DNA of 22,134 nt, from assembly GCA_005223085.1 (NCBI GenBank), contig NJBP01000039.1, positions 1 to 22,134 of the forward strand. Reading direction: 5' to 3'. Position 1 is the stretch's first letter, and each line of letters begins with the position of its first letter. Made by a program: the position numbers and the translations under genes. Shown here in pieces: positions 15,263-22,134 of this stretch. Source of the DNA: Candidatus Aerophobetes bacterium Ae_b3b. GTDB lineage: Bacteria > Aerophobota > Aerophobia > Aerophobales > AE-B3A. Under the pieces are notes generated by a model. That model was given only the letters and a program-made list of their open reading frames with translations, ran no database searches and was not told the origin of the DNA.

Positions 15263-16036
15263 TTGAATGAGAACAAGTTAAAAAGGCTTATCAAAGAGGG
15301 AGGAGTGGTGGTGGGGCCATTTATGAAGATAACAGATCCAGCAGTCATGGAAATCGCAGGTTATGCAGGGTTTAACTTCGTAATTATTGATACAGAGCAT
15401 GGGCCTGTCTCCATAGAGACAGCTCAAAATCTAGTGAGAGCAGCTACTTATGCAGAAATCAGCCCTATCATTAGGGTCAAAAATAATGACCCAGCTACCA
15501 TTCTAAGGGCATTAGATATTGGGGCAGAGGGTATCGAGGTTCCGCACATTAGTAGTAAAGAAGATGCTGTAAAGGCAGTACGGGCGACGAAGTTTGCTCC
15601 TGTTGGTGAACGAGGAGTCTGTCGTTTTGTAAGAGCTGCTCAATATTCTGCCTTAGATCGTTTTAAATATTTTGAAACCGCCAATAAGGAAACCATGGTT
15701 ATACTCCATATTGAAGGAGTGGAGGGGATAAATAACTTAGAAAGGATATTGTCAGTAAAGGGGGTAGATATTATCTTCATCGGGCCATACGATCTTTCTC
15801 AGTCGCTGGAATTACCAGGTCAAGTCAATCATCCGCTAGTAACTGAAAAAATGAACCATGTGATTTCATCTACCAGGAAAAAAGGAGTAGCTGTGGGGAC
15901 TTTTGTAGATGATGTAGAGACTGCTAGAAAGTGGATTAATCTGGGAGTCCAATATATAGGATTTTCCGTAGATGTAGGGATTTTCTATGAAGCCTGCAAA
16001 GACATAGTAGTGAAAATATTTCCAGAAAAAAAATAA
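15263..16036 (+). CDS. HpcH/HpaI family class II aldolase
   Basis: The 257-residue protein is a metal-dependent aldolase of the group that cleaves 2-keto-3-deoxy (or 4-hydroxy-2-keto) acids to pyruvate and an aldehyde. The expected residues are present at family positions: His46 in DTEHGP, Arg71 in IIRVKNNDP, metal ligands Glu151 in LHIEG and Asp177 in GPYDLSQSL. The TTG at 15263 was chosen because GGGGG lies 7 bases before it and it gives the normal length; the frame stays open upstream into the regulator gene. It follows the regulator by 10 bases. With DeoC, the cluster has two unrelated aldolases, which suggests two cleavage steps or two branches. Substrate unknown. Confidence 0.9.
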   Translation: MNENKLKRLIKEGGVVVGPFMKITDPAVMEIAGYAGFNFVIIDTEHGPVSIETAQNLVRAATYAEISPIIRVKNNDPATILRALDIGAEGIEVPHISSKEDAVKAVRATKFAPVGERGVCRFVRAAQYSALDRFKYFETANKETMVILHIEGVEGINNLERILSVKGVDIIFIGPYDLSQSLELPGQVNHPLVTEKMNHVISSTRKKGVAVGTFVDDVETARKWINLGVQYIGFSVDVGIFYEACKDIVVKIFPEKK

Positions 16037-16049
16037 GGTAAATGATAGA

Positions 16050-17102
16050 ATGAAGAGTAAAGGGATAATGATTGAAAAACCCGGCCAGCTTAAGATTATG
16101 GAAAGTGAAGTAGTAGAACCTCAGAAGGCCCAGGTTCTTTTAAAAGTGAATAACGTTGGTATTTGTGGTTCTGATATTCATCTTTATTATGGAAGTTATA
16201 CCGGACCTCATAGCTATCCTTTGTATTTCGGCCATGAATGGTCTGGAACAGTTATAAAAAAAGGTAAGAAAGTAAAAAGCCTGAACATAGGTGATACGGT
16301 AACAGGAGATTGTTCTATCTACTGCGGGAAATGCCAATATTGCCAGCAAGACAAGAACCTCTGTGAGAATATCCACAAGTTTGGCATAACTATAGGGGGT
16401 GCTTCGAGAGAGTATTTCCTGCAAGATGAGAAGTATCTTTATGAGCTGCCTGAAAATTTGCACCCAGGTTTAGCTTCCCTTGCAGAACCAGTGGCTGTTG
16501 CTGCTCATGCTCTAGAGAAGTTAGGCGAGATATCAGGCAAAAGAATCCTGGTGTTGGGTGCTGGAACTATTGGTCTTTCTGTTTTGATGGTCTTAAAAAA
16601 AATTCATAAGACTAAAAAAGTGGAGCTTTTCGATCTTATAGACTTTAGGCTAAAATTGGCAGAAGGTTCAGGAGCAAGGGTTCCTGACAATTTGGATCTT
16701 TTTAAAGGGGAAGTTAAGATCGGCGAAAAATATAAAGATTTCTATTCTGAGTTTGCCTACGATATTGTCATTGAAAGTAGCGGTTCTCCAAAGGCCTTTG
16801 ACAACGCCTTGAATCTGGTTAAACCTTTAGGGACTATCCTAAATATAGGCTTTATCCCGCCCTCAGAGATAAACTTTAGACTGGTTACTTTAAAAGCGAT
16901 TAGATTGATAGGGAGTATCGGGGGGACAGGAAATTTCCCCCAGGTTCTTCAATTGTTAAAAGATAATCAAGACTATGCCAGCTCACTTATTACTCATAGA
17001 TTTCCCTTCCAGGATGCCCAAGAGGCCTTTAAATTAAGTAAGGAGGCTGCTCAGGCTGTTAAAATTCAGTTGTTTTTCGAAGAAGAGTCAGAACCAAATT
17101 AA
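16050..17102 (+). CDS. Zinc-dependent alcohol/polyol dehydrogenase (MDR), sorbitol-dehydrogenase-like
   Basis: The 350-residue oxidoreductase has the medium-chain dehydrogenase layout. Catalytic zinc ligands are Cys39 in GICGSD and His62-Glu63 in GHEW, with Glu146 in LAEPVAV, as in sorbitol and threonine dehydrogenases. The structural zinc uses Cys92, Cys95, Cys98 and Cys105. The NAD site is VLGAGTIG (168-175). AAGGT precedes the ATG. It begins 13 bases after the aldolase. It probably oxidises a secondary alcohol of a polyol or sugar acid, or reduces the reverse. It is not closely alike to the second zinc dehydrogenase downstream, so the two probably act on different steps. Confidence 0.93.
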   Translation: MKSKGIMIEKPGQLKIMESEVVEPQKAQVLLKVNNVGICGSDIHLYYGSYTGPHSYPLYFGHEWSGTVIKKGKKVKSLNIGDTVTGDCSIYCGKCQYCQQDKNLCENIHKFGITIGGASREYFLQDEKYLYELPENLHPGLASLAEPVAVAAHALEKLGEISGKRILVLGAGTIGLSVLMVLKKIHKTKKVELFDLIDFRLKLAEGSGARVPDNLDLFKGEVKIGEKYKDFYSEFAYDIVIESSGSPKAFDNALNLVKPLGTILNIGFIPPSEINFRLVTLKAIRLIGSIGGTGNFPQVLQLLKDNQDYASSLITHRFPFQDAQEAFKLSKEAAQAVKIQLFFEEESEPN

Positions 17103-17175
17103 GTCTAGATTTATCTAAAAGACACCCGAAAGATGGAATGCACAAAAATAAATAAGTAGCTAAATTCTCAAAGCC

Positions 17176-18258
17176 GTGAATGAGGAGAAAGTGGATATTG
17201 CAAAAAAAATGAAGGCAGCGGTGTTATTCGGGTACAATGACTTGAGAGTGGTGGAAAAAGAAGTACCAACCCCAGAGCCTGGTGAGGTTTTGATCAAAGT
17301 GAAAGCCTGTGCTATTTGTGGTACCGACCCGCACATAATTTCTCAAGGTTGGCCGTCCAACCCACCCTTTGGGGAGTACATTCCGGGGCACGAATTTACC
17401 GGTGAGATTGTGAGGGTTGGAGAAACAGTGGACGAGTTTAAAGTGGGAGATAGAGTAGCGGTTGAACCACACAAAGGGTGTGGCCGATGTGTGAACTGTA
17501 TTAGAGGATTATATACCATCTGTCTAAATTACGGCAATATAGCAAAAGGACATCGGCATTATGGTTTCAGCACTAATGGAGGATACGCTGAATATGCAGT
17601 CAACCACATCAACACTCTTCATAGGATACCGGAAAAGCTCTCTTATGAGAATGCAACTCTAATTACTACTGCCGGAACTGTTATGTACGGGATAGAAAGA
17701 ATTGGGGGGATTAGGCCGGGGGAGACAGTGGTTGTCACCGGTCCAGGGCCGATTGGACTTATGGGAGTGCAGATTGTTAAAGCACTGGGGGCAGGTAGAG
17801 TCATTCTCACCGGAACTCGAGAGTCAAGACTGAAAGTAGGTAGAGAGGTTGGTGCTGATGAGACTATCAACATTCGTCAGGATGACCCAGTGAAAAAGAT
17901 AAACGAGCTTACCCACGAGCTTGGAGCAGATGTAGTGGTTGAGTGTTCAGGGAATCCTCGGGCCTCAGCCCAGGCTATAGATCTCATTAAAAAAGGGGGG
18001 AGGATTGCCCTGGTGGGCATCTATCAGGAGCCGGTGAGTCTTAATTTAAATAAAGTTGTTCAATGGAATTTATCCTTAGCTGGCGGAAAAGCTGAAGGGA
18101 TGTGGAATCTGGAAAGAGCAGTTCCCTTAATGGCAGATGGCAGAATCAAGGCAGGGCCTCTTATAACTCATATTTTTCCTCTGGACAAGATAAACGAAGC
18201 AATGGAGACCTTTGTTAAAAGAATAGGAGGGGCGATAAAGGTGGTCATTAAACCTTAA
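17176..18258 (+). CDS. Zinc-binding dehydrogenase (MDR), possible IolM-like inosose dehydrogenase
   Basis: The 360-residue protein has Cys48 in ICGTD, His72-Glu73 in GHEF, structural cysteines 102, 105, 108 and 116, and the nucleotide motif TGPGPIGLMG (188-197). The AEP glutamate found in the preceding dehydrogenase is absent here (LITTAGT). The start is uncertain: GTG 17176 has no ribosome site, GTG 17191 lies only 3 bases after GAGGAG, and ATG 17209 (giving MKAAVLFG) matches many homologues. It stands 11 bases before an IolN-like hydrolase. In Thermotoga maritima a zinc dehydrogenase (IolM) oxidises 2-keto-myo-inositol before IolN opens the ring, and this gene is the best candidate for that role. 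The assignment rests on context. Confidence 0.85.
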   Translation: MNEEKVDIAKKMKAAVLFGYNDLRVVEKEVPTPEPGEVLIKVKACAICGTDPHIISQGWPSNPPFGEYIPGHEFTGEIVRVGETVDEFKVGDRVAVEPHKGCGRCVNCIRGLYTICLNYGNIAKGHRHYGFSTNGGYAEYAVNHINTLHRIPEKLSYENATLITTAGTVMYGIERIGGIRPGETVVVTGPGPIGLMGVQIVKALGAGRVILTGTRESRLKVGREVGADETINIRQDDPVKKINELTHELGADVVVECSGNPRASAQAIDLIKKGGRIALVGIYQEPVSLNLNKVVQWNLSLAGGKAEGMWNLERAVPLMADGRIKAGPLITHIFPLDKINEAMETFVKRIGGAIKVVIKP

Positions 18259-18269
18259 GGAGGAGTAAA

Positions 18270-19388
18270 GTGTCTGGTCAAAACGAAAAAAGCAAGCTAT
18301 GGTTGACAACAGAAAATCCCGCTATCTTCTTCGAAAATACCGAAGTAGGCAGACTGAAGAAGAAGATCTGGGATGCATCGGAAGCCGAGATTGATGCGAT
18401 TCTGGCTGAATATGAGGTACCCTCACTTCCAGAGTTAGGTAAGCCTGGCAGTTACATTCAGACTACAGTTCGTCAGAAACTTATCGAAAACCGGAGCAAG
18501 AACGATATCGTTATTATACCTGTGGGATGTACGGAAAACCATGGTCGGCACACCATCTCTGGTCTGGATACCTTCATGGTGACCCAGATTGCTGAGGCAC
18601 TGCGTAGATATACGGCTAAAAAGGATCGGGCAGTTAATCTTGCCCTGCCCCCTCTCAATTATGGGGCTCATCCTTATCATCACCTGGGAATGCCCGGTAC
18701 GGTGATTATGCCGGATGAGGTGGTGCGGGAAACTCTCATCTATGTAATGCTTGGGCTATGGAACGATGGCTTTCGCAAACAGATTATAATTAATAACCAC
18801 GGGCAGCTCTGGGTATTGGAGACAGCTTTACATGAGTTTACTAAAAGATACCAGCTTCCGGGAATCTTCCAGGTGCTGGACTGGCATCGAGGAGTGAGGG
18901 AATTCTTTGGTTTAACTGGAAAAGCAGACAGCCATGAGACGCAGTTTGTCCATGCGGATGAGTCGGAGACCTCGGTGGCCCTTTTAATGTTTCCGGAAGG
19001 CACGGTTGAAATGAGCCTTGCTCAGGACACTGAAGGAGAAGGATTTCTTCCGGATGGTCATTTTGATAAGTCGGTGGATCCATTTCGTCGACCTCACCGC
19101 TGGTCTGAAGGTGAAGGCCACATGGCCATCGAAATAGCCGCAACGCCGGAAGGGACGGTGGGAAAACCAAGCTTAGCCAGTGCCAGAAAGGCGAAGCGGC
19201 CTATTGCGGCTATCCTCAGGTACTTGACCTTGGTTATTGATCAGATCCTGGAGGTCTTTCCACCTGGTAAAGTTCCGCCAGTGGGTAAGGTGACCTTGCG
19301 GGATGCTTCGGAGATGGAGCCTTATCTGAAAGAGCCTCAGAGTAAGGGTTGGAAATCAGTCTACAGATTGCCAAGGATTGGGTTCTAG
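18270..19388 (+). CDS. iolN: Creatininase-family metal hydrolase, IolN-like (3-dehydro-scyllo-inosose hydrolase)
   Basis: The 372-residue protein contains a creatininase core after an N-terminal extension of about 65 residues. Metal-ligand positions of the family are seen: Glu89 and His91 in GCTENHGRH, Asp100 in SGLDTF, His177 in INNHGQ and Glu231 in HADESETS. It is much longer than creatinine amidohydrolase (about 250), and lies between zinc and Gfo/Idh dehydrogenases, the arrangement of the Thermotoga inositol genes. There IolN hydrolyses the doubly oxidised inositol ring to 5-keto-L-gluconate. A strong AAGGAGGAG fixes the GTG start. Another lactam or lactone hydrolase activity cannot be excluded; the assignment is by length, motif and neighbours. 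Confidence 0.72.
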   Translation: MSGQNEKSKLWLTTENPAIFFENTEVGRLKKKIWDASEAEIDAILAEYEVPSLPELGKPGSYIQTTVRQKLIENRSKNDIVIIPVGCTENHGRHTISGLDTFMVTQIAEALRRYTAKKDRAVNLALPPLNYGAHPYHHLGMPGTVIMPDEVVRETLIYVMLGLWNDGFRKQIIINNHGQLWVLETALHEFTKRYQLPGIFQVLDWHRGVREFFGLTGKADSHETQFVHADESETSVALLMFPEGTVEMSLAQDTEGEGFLPDGHFDKSVDPFRRPHRWSEGEGHMAIEIAATPEGTVGKPSLASARKAKRPIAAILRYLTLVIDQILEVFPPGKVPPVGKVTLRDASEMEPYLKEPQSKGWKSVYRLPRIGF

Positions 19389-19472
19389 CTCGCAAAACAG
19401 TTGCAAAACCCCATTTTAAGATCAAGAGAGGATGGATGAGGTTATAATACAAGAGCTTTTTGGAGGAAACGG

Positions 19473-20474
19473 ATGCCTAAAGCGGTGAACATTGGAATTG
19501 CCGGGGCGGGCCGTATTGGGCAACGTCACGCAAAAAATTTGCTCACCCAAATCCCGAACGCTCATTTAGTTGCAGTGGCCGATGTTGAGAAAAAGAGAGC
19601 TCAGGAATTGGCAGAAAAGTGTGGTAAAATTAAATGGTACGATGACTATGAGAAGATGCTGGAGCAAAAAGATATAGAAGCTGTGATTATCAGTGCGAGC
19701 ACCAACGTTCACAAGGAAATAATCATTAGTGCCGCAAGCAAGGGCAAGCATATCTTCTGCGAAAAACCAATTGCCCTTACCTTGGAAGAGACAAATGAAG
19801 CTCTGGTGGTAGTGCAAGAGGTCGGAGTCTTGATGCAAGTTGGTTTTATGCGCCGATTTGATCCTGCCCTCTTTTCTGCTAAAGAAGAAGTCGATAAAGG
19901 ATCTATCGGGAAACCTCTTGTCTTCAAAGCAGTAAGCAGGGATCCCGAGGGTCCTCCCCTTGACTACGCGCAAGTAAGTGGGGGTCTTTTTGTGGATAGT
20001 GCCATTCACGATATTGATCTTGCCCGGTGGTTTATGGGCAGTGAAGTCGAAAAAGTCTATGCTGAAGGAAGAGTTCTTATCTATCCAGAATATAAAGAGT
20101 TTGGGGATGTTGATGTTGCCTTCACCACGTTAACCTTCAAAAATGGTGGCCTCGGCAGCATTGAAAATTCTCGTAGGTCCGGGTATGGATACGATACGCG
20201 GGTGGAGATAGTGGGCTCTGAAGGAACTTTACAGGTTGGCTATCTTCGCAGCCGGCGATTTTTTCGGCTGAACAAATCGGGAGTGAGCCATGACGTCGTT
20301 CCTTCGTGGATGGAGCGATTTAGCGGAGCTTTTGTCCATGAGTTGCAACACTTTGTGGACTGCGTCATGGACAATAAGACTCCCCTGGTTACCGGTATTG
20401 ACGGGAAGAAAGCTTTAGAAATTGCACTGGCAGCGACAAAATCTTGTCAGAAAGGTATCTCAATAACTTTGTAG
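19473..20474 (+). CDS. Gfo/Idh/MocA dehydrogenase, IolG-like (first of tandem pair)
   Basis: The 333-residue NAD(P)-dependent oxidoreductase has the N-terminal Rossmann motif GAGRIG (11-16), EKP with catalytic Lys98, and GGLFVDSAIHDIDLARW (170-186) containing the Asp175 and His179 pair used by inositol 2-dehydrogenases. The C-terminal half is the usual substrate sheet. GGAGGAAAC precedes the ATG. It is the best candidate for the first oxidation of a cyclic polyol, making the keto-inositol that the zinc dehydrogenase and IolN would process. The substrate could instead be another inositol isomer or a sugar; the family is broad. Confidence 0.9.
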   Translation: MPKAVNIGIAGAGRIGQRHAKNLLTQIPNAHLVAVADVEKKRAQELAEKCGKIKWYDDYEKMLEQKDIEAVIISASTNVHKEIIISAASKGKHIFCEKPIALTLEETNEALVVVQEVGVLMQVGFMRRFDPALFSAKEEVDKGSIGKPLVFKAVSRDPEGPPLDYAQVSGGLFVDSAIHDIDLARWFMGSEVEKVYAEGRVLIYPEYKEFGDVDVAFTTLTFKNGGLGSIENSRRSGYGYDTRVEIVGSEGTLQVGYLRSRRFFRLNKSGVSHDVVPSWMERFSGAFVHELQHFVDCVMDNKTPLVTGIDGKKALEIALAATKSCQKGISITL

Positions 20475-20526
20475 TCTTGGATAGAGAGATCGAAGCTATT
20501 GAAAAGGTAGGTACCGGAAGAACAGG

Positions 20527-21543
20527 ATGGATGATAAAGTAAAAATAGGTTTGATTGGTTTGGGAAGAATGGGGCGTATATATGTGGAGGCTCTCACTTT
20601 CCGAATCCCTCGGGCAGAACTGGTGGCGGTAGCTGATATCAACGGCGAAGCTGCTAAAAAAATCGCTGCCTCCTACAGGATAAAGCACTGGTTTGACAAT
20701 TACCCGGATCTCCTCAAAATCGAAGGTATCAGGGGGGTAGTCATCGCTGCTTCTACCAGCGTCCATACCGAGATTATTGTCGGCGCTGCTGAGGCCGGGA
20801 AAGATATATTTTGTGAAAAGCCTGTTGCCCTTACCTTGAAGGAAACTGACATTGCTCTTAGGGCGGTAAAAAAGAGAAAGGTAAAATTTCAAGCAGGCTT
20901 TATGAGAAGATTTGACAGAGGATATATGGTGGCCAAGAAAAAAATTGAAGAAGGCAAGATAGGAAAGCCTGTAAGTTTTAGATCTATAAGTAGAGATCCC
21001 ATGTGTCCCCGACTTGATTATGCCAGGGTAAGCGGGGGATTGATAATGGATATGGCCATTCATGATTTTGACCTCGCCCGATGGCTGATGGAAAGTGAGG
21101 TAAAAAGAGTTTGCGCTGAAGGGGGAAGGCTGGTATTTGATCAGCTAAGAGAGGCAGATGATATTGATAATGCTACTATAAATATGCTTTTTTCGAATGG
21201 TTCCCTGGGAAACGTTGAGGTAAGTCGTAATGCCTTGTATGGCTATGACATTCGTACCGAAGTTCTAGGTTCGGAAGGTGGTATAATGATTGGTTATGCT
21301 AGGCATACTCCAGTAGTCCTTTTAACAAAAAAAGGTGCGGCTCATGATTTTGTTCCCTATATTATGGAAAGATTTGGGGAGGCTTATACCAATGAGTTAA
21401 AATATTTTGTTGACTGCATTTATAAGGACCAAGACCCTTTAGTTGCCGGTCAAGACGGAAGAGCTGCTCTTGAGATTGCTCTGGCAGCAACTCAATCTTA
21501 TAAAGAGGCAAAACCAGTAGAAATACCCTTGGCAAGTCAGTAA
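20527..21543 (+). CDS. Gfo/Idh/MocA dehydrogenase, IolG-like (second of tandem pair)
   Basis: The 338-residue protein aligns with its upstream neighbour without gaps over at least the first 186 residues: GLGRMG (11-16), EKP with Lys98, FMRRFD (125-130), SRDP, LDYA-VSGGL and MAIHDFDLARW with Asp175 and His179. The pair therefore arose by tandem duplication or joint transfer, and both keep the catalytic residues. Differences cluster after residue 190 in the substrate domain, so the two may handle different stereoisomers, as B. subtilis does with myo- and scyllo-inositol. The ATG at 20527 follows GGAAG. It lies 52 bases after the first copy and 61 before the hydroxyacid dehydrogenase. Confidence 0.9.
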   Translation: MDDKVKIGLIGLGRMGRIYVEALTFRIPRAELVAVADINGEAAKKIAASYRIKHWFDNYPDLLKIEGIRGVVIAASTSVHTEIIVGAAEAGKDIFCEKPVALTLKETDIALRAVKKRKVKFQAGFMRRFDRGYMVAKKKIEEGKIGKPVSFRSISRDPMCPRLDYARVSGGLIMDMAIHDFDLARWLMESEVKRVCAEGGRLVFDQLREADDIDNATINMLFSNGSLGNVEVSRNALYGYDIRTEVLGSEGGIMIGYARHTPVVLLTKKGAAHDFVPYIMERFGEAYTNELKYFVDCIYKDQDPLVAGQDGRAALEIALAATQSYKEAKPVEIPLASQ

Positions 21544-21572
21544 TTTAGCAGTTTGATAAAGGATAAGGAATA

Positions 21573-21608
21573 ATGTCAGCGGTTTGCAGGAGAAAAAGGA
21601 ATCGATGA
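21573..21608 (+). other. Short upstream frame coupled to the next gene
   Basis: An ATG at 21573, preceded closely by AAGGA, opens an 11-codon frame (MSAVCRRKRNR) whose TGA overlaps the next gene's ATG as ATGA. It could be a leader for translational coupling, or chance. The arginine-rich content gives no functional clue. Confidence 0.25.
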
Positions 21609-22132
21609 CGAATAATAGAATGAAAGTAGTAGTAACCGATTATGACTATCCTTCGCTTGATCTGGAAAGAAAAGTACTGGAAGAAATTGATCCTGAGTTT
21701 GTTGGGGCTCACTGTACCACAGAGGAGGAGGTCATAACTGCGGCTAAGGACGCCGATGGTATACTCAATCAATATGCTCCCATAACCGAGAGAGTAATCA
21801 AATTTCTTGATAGATGCAAAGTTATCTCTCGTTATGGTGTAGGAGTGGATAATATTAATGTGGAGGCAGCTACTGAGCGAGGGATCATTGTGGCTAATGT
21901 TCCGGATTACTGTGTTGATGAGGTATCCACTCATGCAATGGCCTTGATCCTGGCCTGTGCTCGAAAGATACCTTACCTTTCTACCACCGTAAAAAACGGA
22001 AATTGGGATTTTACGGTGGGAAAGCCCTTATTCCGATCCCAGGGGAGAGTCCTGGGACTGTTTGGTCTGGGAAGAATTGCTAAAGCTGTGGTCCGAAAAG
22101 CAAAAGGTTTTGGCTTCCAAATTATAGCCTAT
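21605..22132 (+). CDS. D-isomer-specific 2-hydroxyacid dehydrogenase (SerA-like), 3' partial
   Basis: The frame is open from the ATG at 21605 to the window end: 176 codons and two further bases. It shows the N-terminal catalytic-domain pattern of SerA/CtBP-type enzymes: ISRYGVGVDNINVEAATERGI (74-94, in parts), VANVPDYCVDEVSTHAMALIL (96-116, in parts) and the start of the NAD fold, VLGLFGLGRIAK (149-160). The catalytic Arg, Glu and His of the second half lie past the window. AAAAGGA precedes the ATG; an internal ATG at 21620 is the alternative. It probably interconverts a 2-keto acid and a D-2-hydroxy acid made by the cluster. The name phosphoglycerate dehydrogenase should not be taken as proof of serine synthesis. 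Confidence 0.88.
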   Translation, partial: MTNNRMKVVVTDYDYPSLDLERKVLEEIDPEFVGAHCTTEEEVITAAKDADGILNQYAPITERVIKFLDRCKVISRYGVGVDNINVEAATERGIIVANVPDYCVDEVSTHAMALILACARKIPYLSTTVKNGNWDFTVGKPLFRSQGRVLGLFGLGRIAKAVVRKAKGFGFQIIAY

Positions 22133-22134
22133 GA

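Noticed and set aside
17103-17121. TAGAT-TT-ATCTA inverted repeat after the first zinc dehydrogenase
   Set aside because: Only 5-bp arms in AT-rich sequence, no T-run and no match to the 7780-7794 palindrome; likely chance.
19443-19448. TATAAT as a promoter before the first IolG-like gene
   Set aside because: No -35-like hexamer lies 16-18 bases upstream; the nearest TTGCAA is about 36 bases away. An internal promoter is not supported.
20389-21063. A 224-codon open frame on the - strand opposite the Gfo/Idh pair
   Set aside because: It lies antisense to two well-supported dehydrogenase genes, has low-complexity serine- and histidine-rich content and no ribosome site or family motif.
1-22134. 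CRISPR array, rRNA, tRNA, prophage or toxin-antitoxin genes
   Set aside because: No regularly spaced repeats, no conserved rRNA or tRNA sequence and no phage or toxin motifs were found on either strand by eye.

Overview
The window is about 22 kb of bacterial chromosome, gene-dense and of moderate GC. GTG and TTG starts are frequent. The solute-binding protein has a plain signal peptide without a lipobox, which suits a diderm cell. The compatible-solute genes (a mannosylglycerate synthase next to a GT81 glycosyltransferase) belong to families known mostly from thermophilic or salt-tolerant bacteria, and the inositol-type genes resemble the pathway described in Thermotoga maritima. I cannot name the phylum from sequence alone. 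No rRNA, tRNA or CRISPR array is visible.

Region 1 (1-793) is the 3' end of an IS200/IS605-type element: a TnpB nuclease cut off at the window start, then the right-end hairpin that normally forms the scaffold of its guide RNA. Region 2 (836-4437, + strand) runs from an orphan MalK/UgpC-type ATPase into a mannosylglycerate synthase and a GT81 glycosyltransferase, an apparent osmolyte operon. Region 3 (7618 down to 4446, - strand) is a housekeeping operon: xseA, xseB, a divergent PAP2 (DUF212) membrane protein and nadK. A 38-codon membrane-peptide frame follows nadK but appears broken by one extra G. A hairpin separates it from the convergent GT81 gene.

Region 4 (about 7736 to the window end, + strand) is a long catabolic cluster that looks like one regulon. 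It begins with a promoter, a three-armed inverted-repeat operator and a structured leader of about 280 nt. Next come a family-1 solute-binding protein and two permeases, without an ATPase. The enzymes follow: SDR dehydrogenase, DeoC-family aldolase, FGGY kinase, IclR regulator, HpcH/HpaI aldolase, two zinc dehydrogenases, a long creatininase-family hydrolase resembling IolN, two tandem Gfo/Idh/MocA dehydrogenases resembling IolG, and a D-2-hydroxyacid dehydrogenase truncated by the window end.

The most interesting inference is that the dehydrogenase-hydrolase-dehydrogenase block (17176-21543) matches the Thermotoga-type inositol pathway: IolG oxidises the ring, IolM oxidises it again, and IolN opens it to a linear keto-acid. 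Here that block is joined to an unusual lower half of kinase plus two unrelated aldolases. The canonical Bacillus enzymes (IolB, C, D, E, J) and the Thermotoga epimerase IolO are not seen. The cluster may therefore encode an undescribed route for a cyclic polyol or a related sugar acid. The substrate cannot be fixed from sequence.
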